Of a stretch of 13,625 bases of DNA, positions 13,534 to 13,625 are shown piece after piece; positions within the stretch are counted from its first letter, which is position 1, and each line of letters starts with the position of its first letter. The DNA is from Bifidobacteriaceae bacterium. GTDB lineage: Bacteria > Actinomycetota > Actinomycetes > Actinomycetales > WQXJ01. The stretch spans positions 1 to 13,625 of the forward strand of contig JAISBQ010000131.1 of assembly GCA_031266115.1 (NCBI GenBank), in the 5' to 3' direction. A program made the position numbers and the translations under genes. The notes below the pieces were generated by a model. It was given only the letters and a program-made list of their open reading frames with translations, was not told the origin of the DNA and made no database searches.

Positions 13534-13625
13534 TCATGTGAGGAGTGTCTGGATTTTGGGTCTGAAGCCGCCGGTGTCGAGTAGGGCGCGGGTGACATAG
13601 TTGGCGAGGTTCCTGAACCCGAGGG
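13534..13625 (-). CDS. Transposase, C-terminal end (ISL3-like, partial)
   Basis: The minus strand is open from the right edge to TGA 13536-13534 and reads LGFRNLANYVTRALLDTGGF then RPKIQTLLT. A FRN-x-x-NY-x-x-R-x-LL tail is characteristic of actinobacterial ISL3-type transposases (recognised from memory). The catalytic core lies outside the window, so completeness and activity cannot be judged. The stop is only about 27 bases from the element end, normal for this family. Confidence 0.55.
   Translation of the reverse strand, partial: LGFRNLANYVTRALLDTGGFRPKIQTLLT

Larger units (their letters stand above)
13507..13625 (-). mobile_element. ISL3-like insertion sequence, one end only (continues past right edge)
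   Basis: Only 119 bases are in the window: the terminal repeat and the last 29 codons of the transposase. The rest lies to the right. The boundary at 13507 is inferred from the GGCTCTT repeat opening. Confidence 0.55.

Noticed and set aside
1..13625. CRISPR array, tRNA or rRNA genes, origin of replication
   Set aside because: No regularly spaced repeats, tRNA cloverleaf or CCA-end signatures, rRNA segments or DnaA-box clusters were noticed on either strand by reading.

Overview
The window is GC-rich DNA from an actinobacterium. The zinc-less S4 protein with an SRALGIPLTPKAVKYFEKRP-type N-terminus, the order rpsD / DUF948 / small membrane protein / alaS / ruvX / mltG / aroE / aroC, and frequent GTG starts with stop-start overlaps suggest the Micrococcales/Actinomycetales side of the phylum. 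I cannot name a genus.

From the left edge to about 7.4 kb, a tightly packed minus-strand operon reads from rpsD (7239) leftward. Its genes are ribosomal protein S4, a DUF948 membrane protein, a small membrane-anchored protein, alanyl-tRNA synthetase, RuvX, MltG, shikimate dehydrogenase and chorismate synthase (cut by the edge). Several junctions are ATGA, GTGA or TGATG overlaps. alaS has one apparent extra base in a six-G run that splits it into two frames.

From about 7.4 to 11.4 kb a second minus-strand operon holds acetyl-CoA synthetase, O-acetylhomoserine sulfhydrylase (metY) and a CoA-binding-domain protein. MetY releases acetate and Acs can turn acetate back into acetyl-CoA, so the operon looks like an acetate-recycling unit of homocysteine synthesis (inference).

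The most unusual signal is that rpsD and acs, in different pathways, share a promoter-plus-leader block. About 45 of 57 positions match, from the -10 hexamer through a 5'-terminal hairpin with identical stem arms and a bulged C. The second stem changes only in ways that mostly keep pairing. The acs leader then carries a 24-codon upstream ORF with a strong Shine-Dalgarno and tandem Cys codons. This is a candidate undescribed leader RNA.

From 11.6 kb to the right edge the DNA is accessory. It holds two VapBC-type toxin-antitoxin pairs pointing away from each other, each with a candidate autoregulatory operator. Between them lies a short remnant that may be the 3' end of an IstB-like gene. The right edge enters an ISL3-like insertion sequence (terminal repeat plus transposase C-terminus). 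All calls are from reading the sequence; no database search was run.
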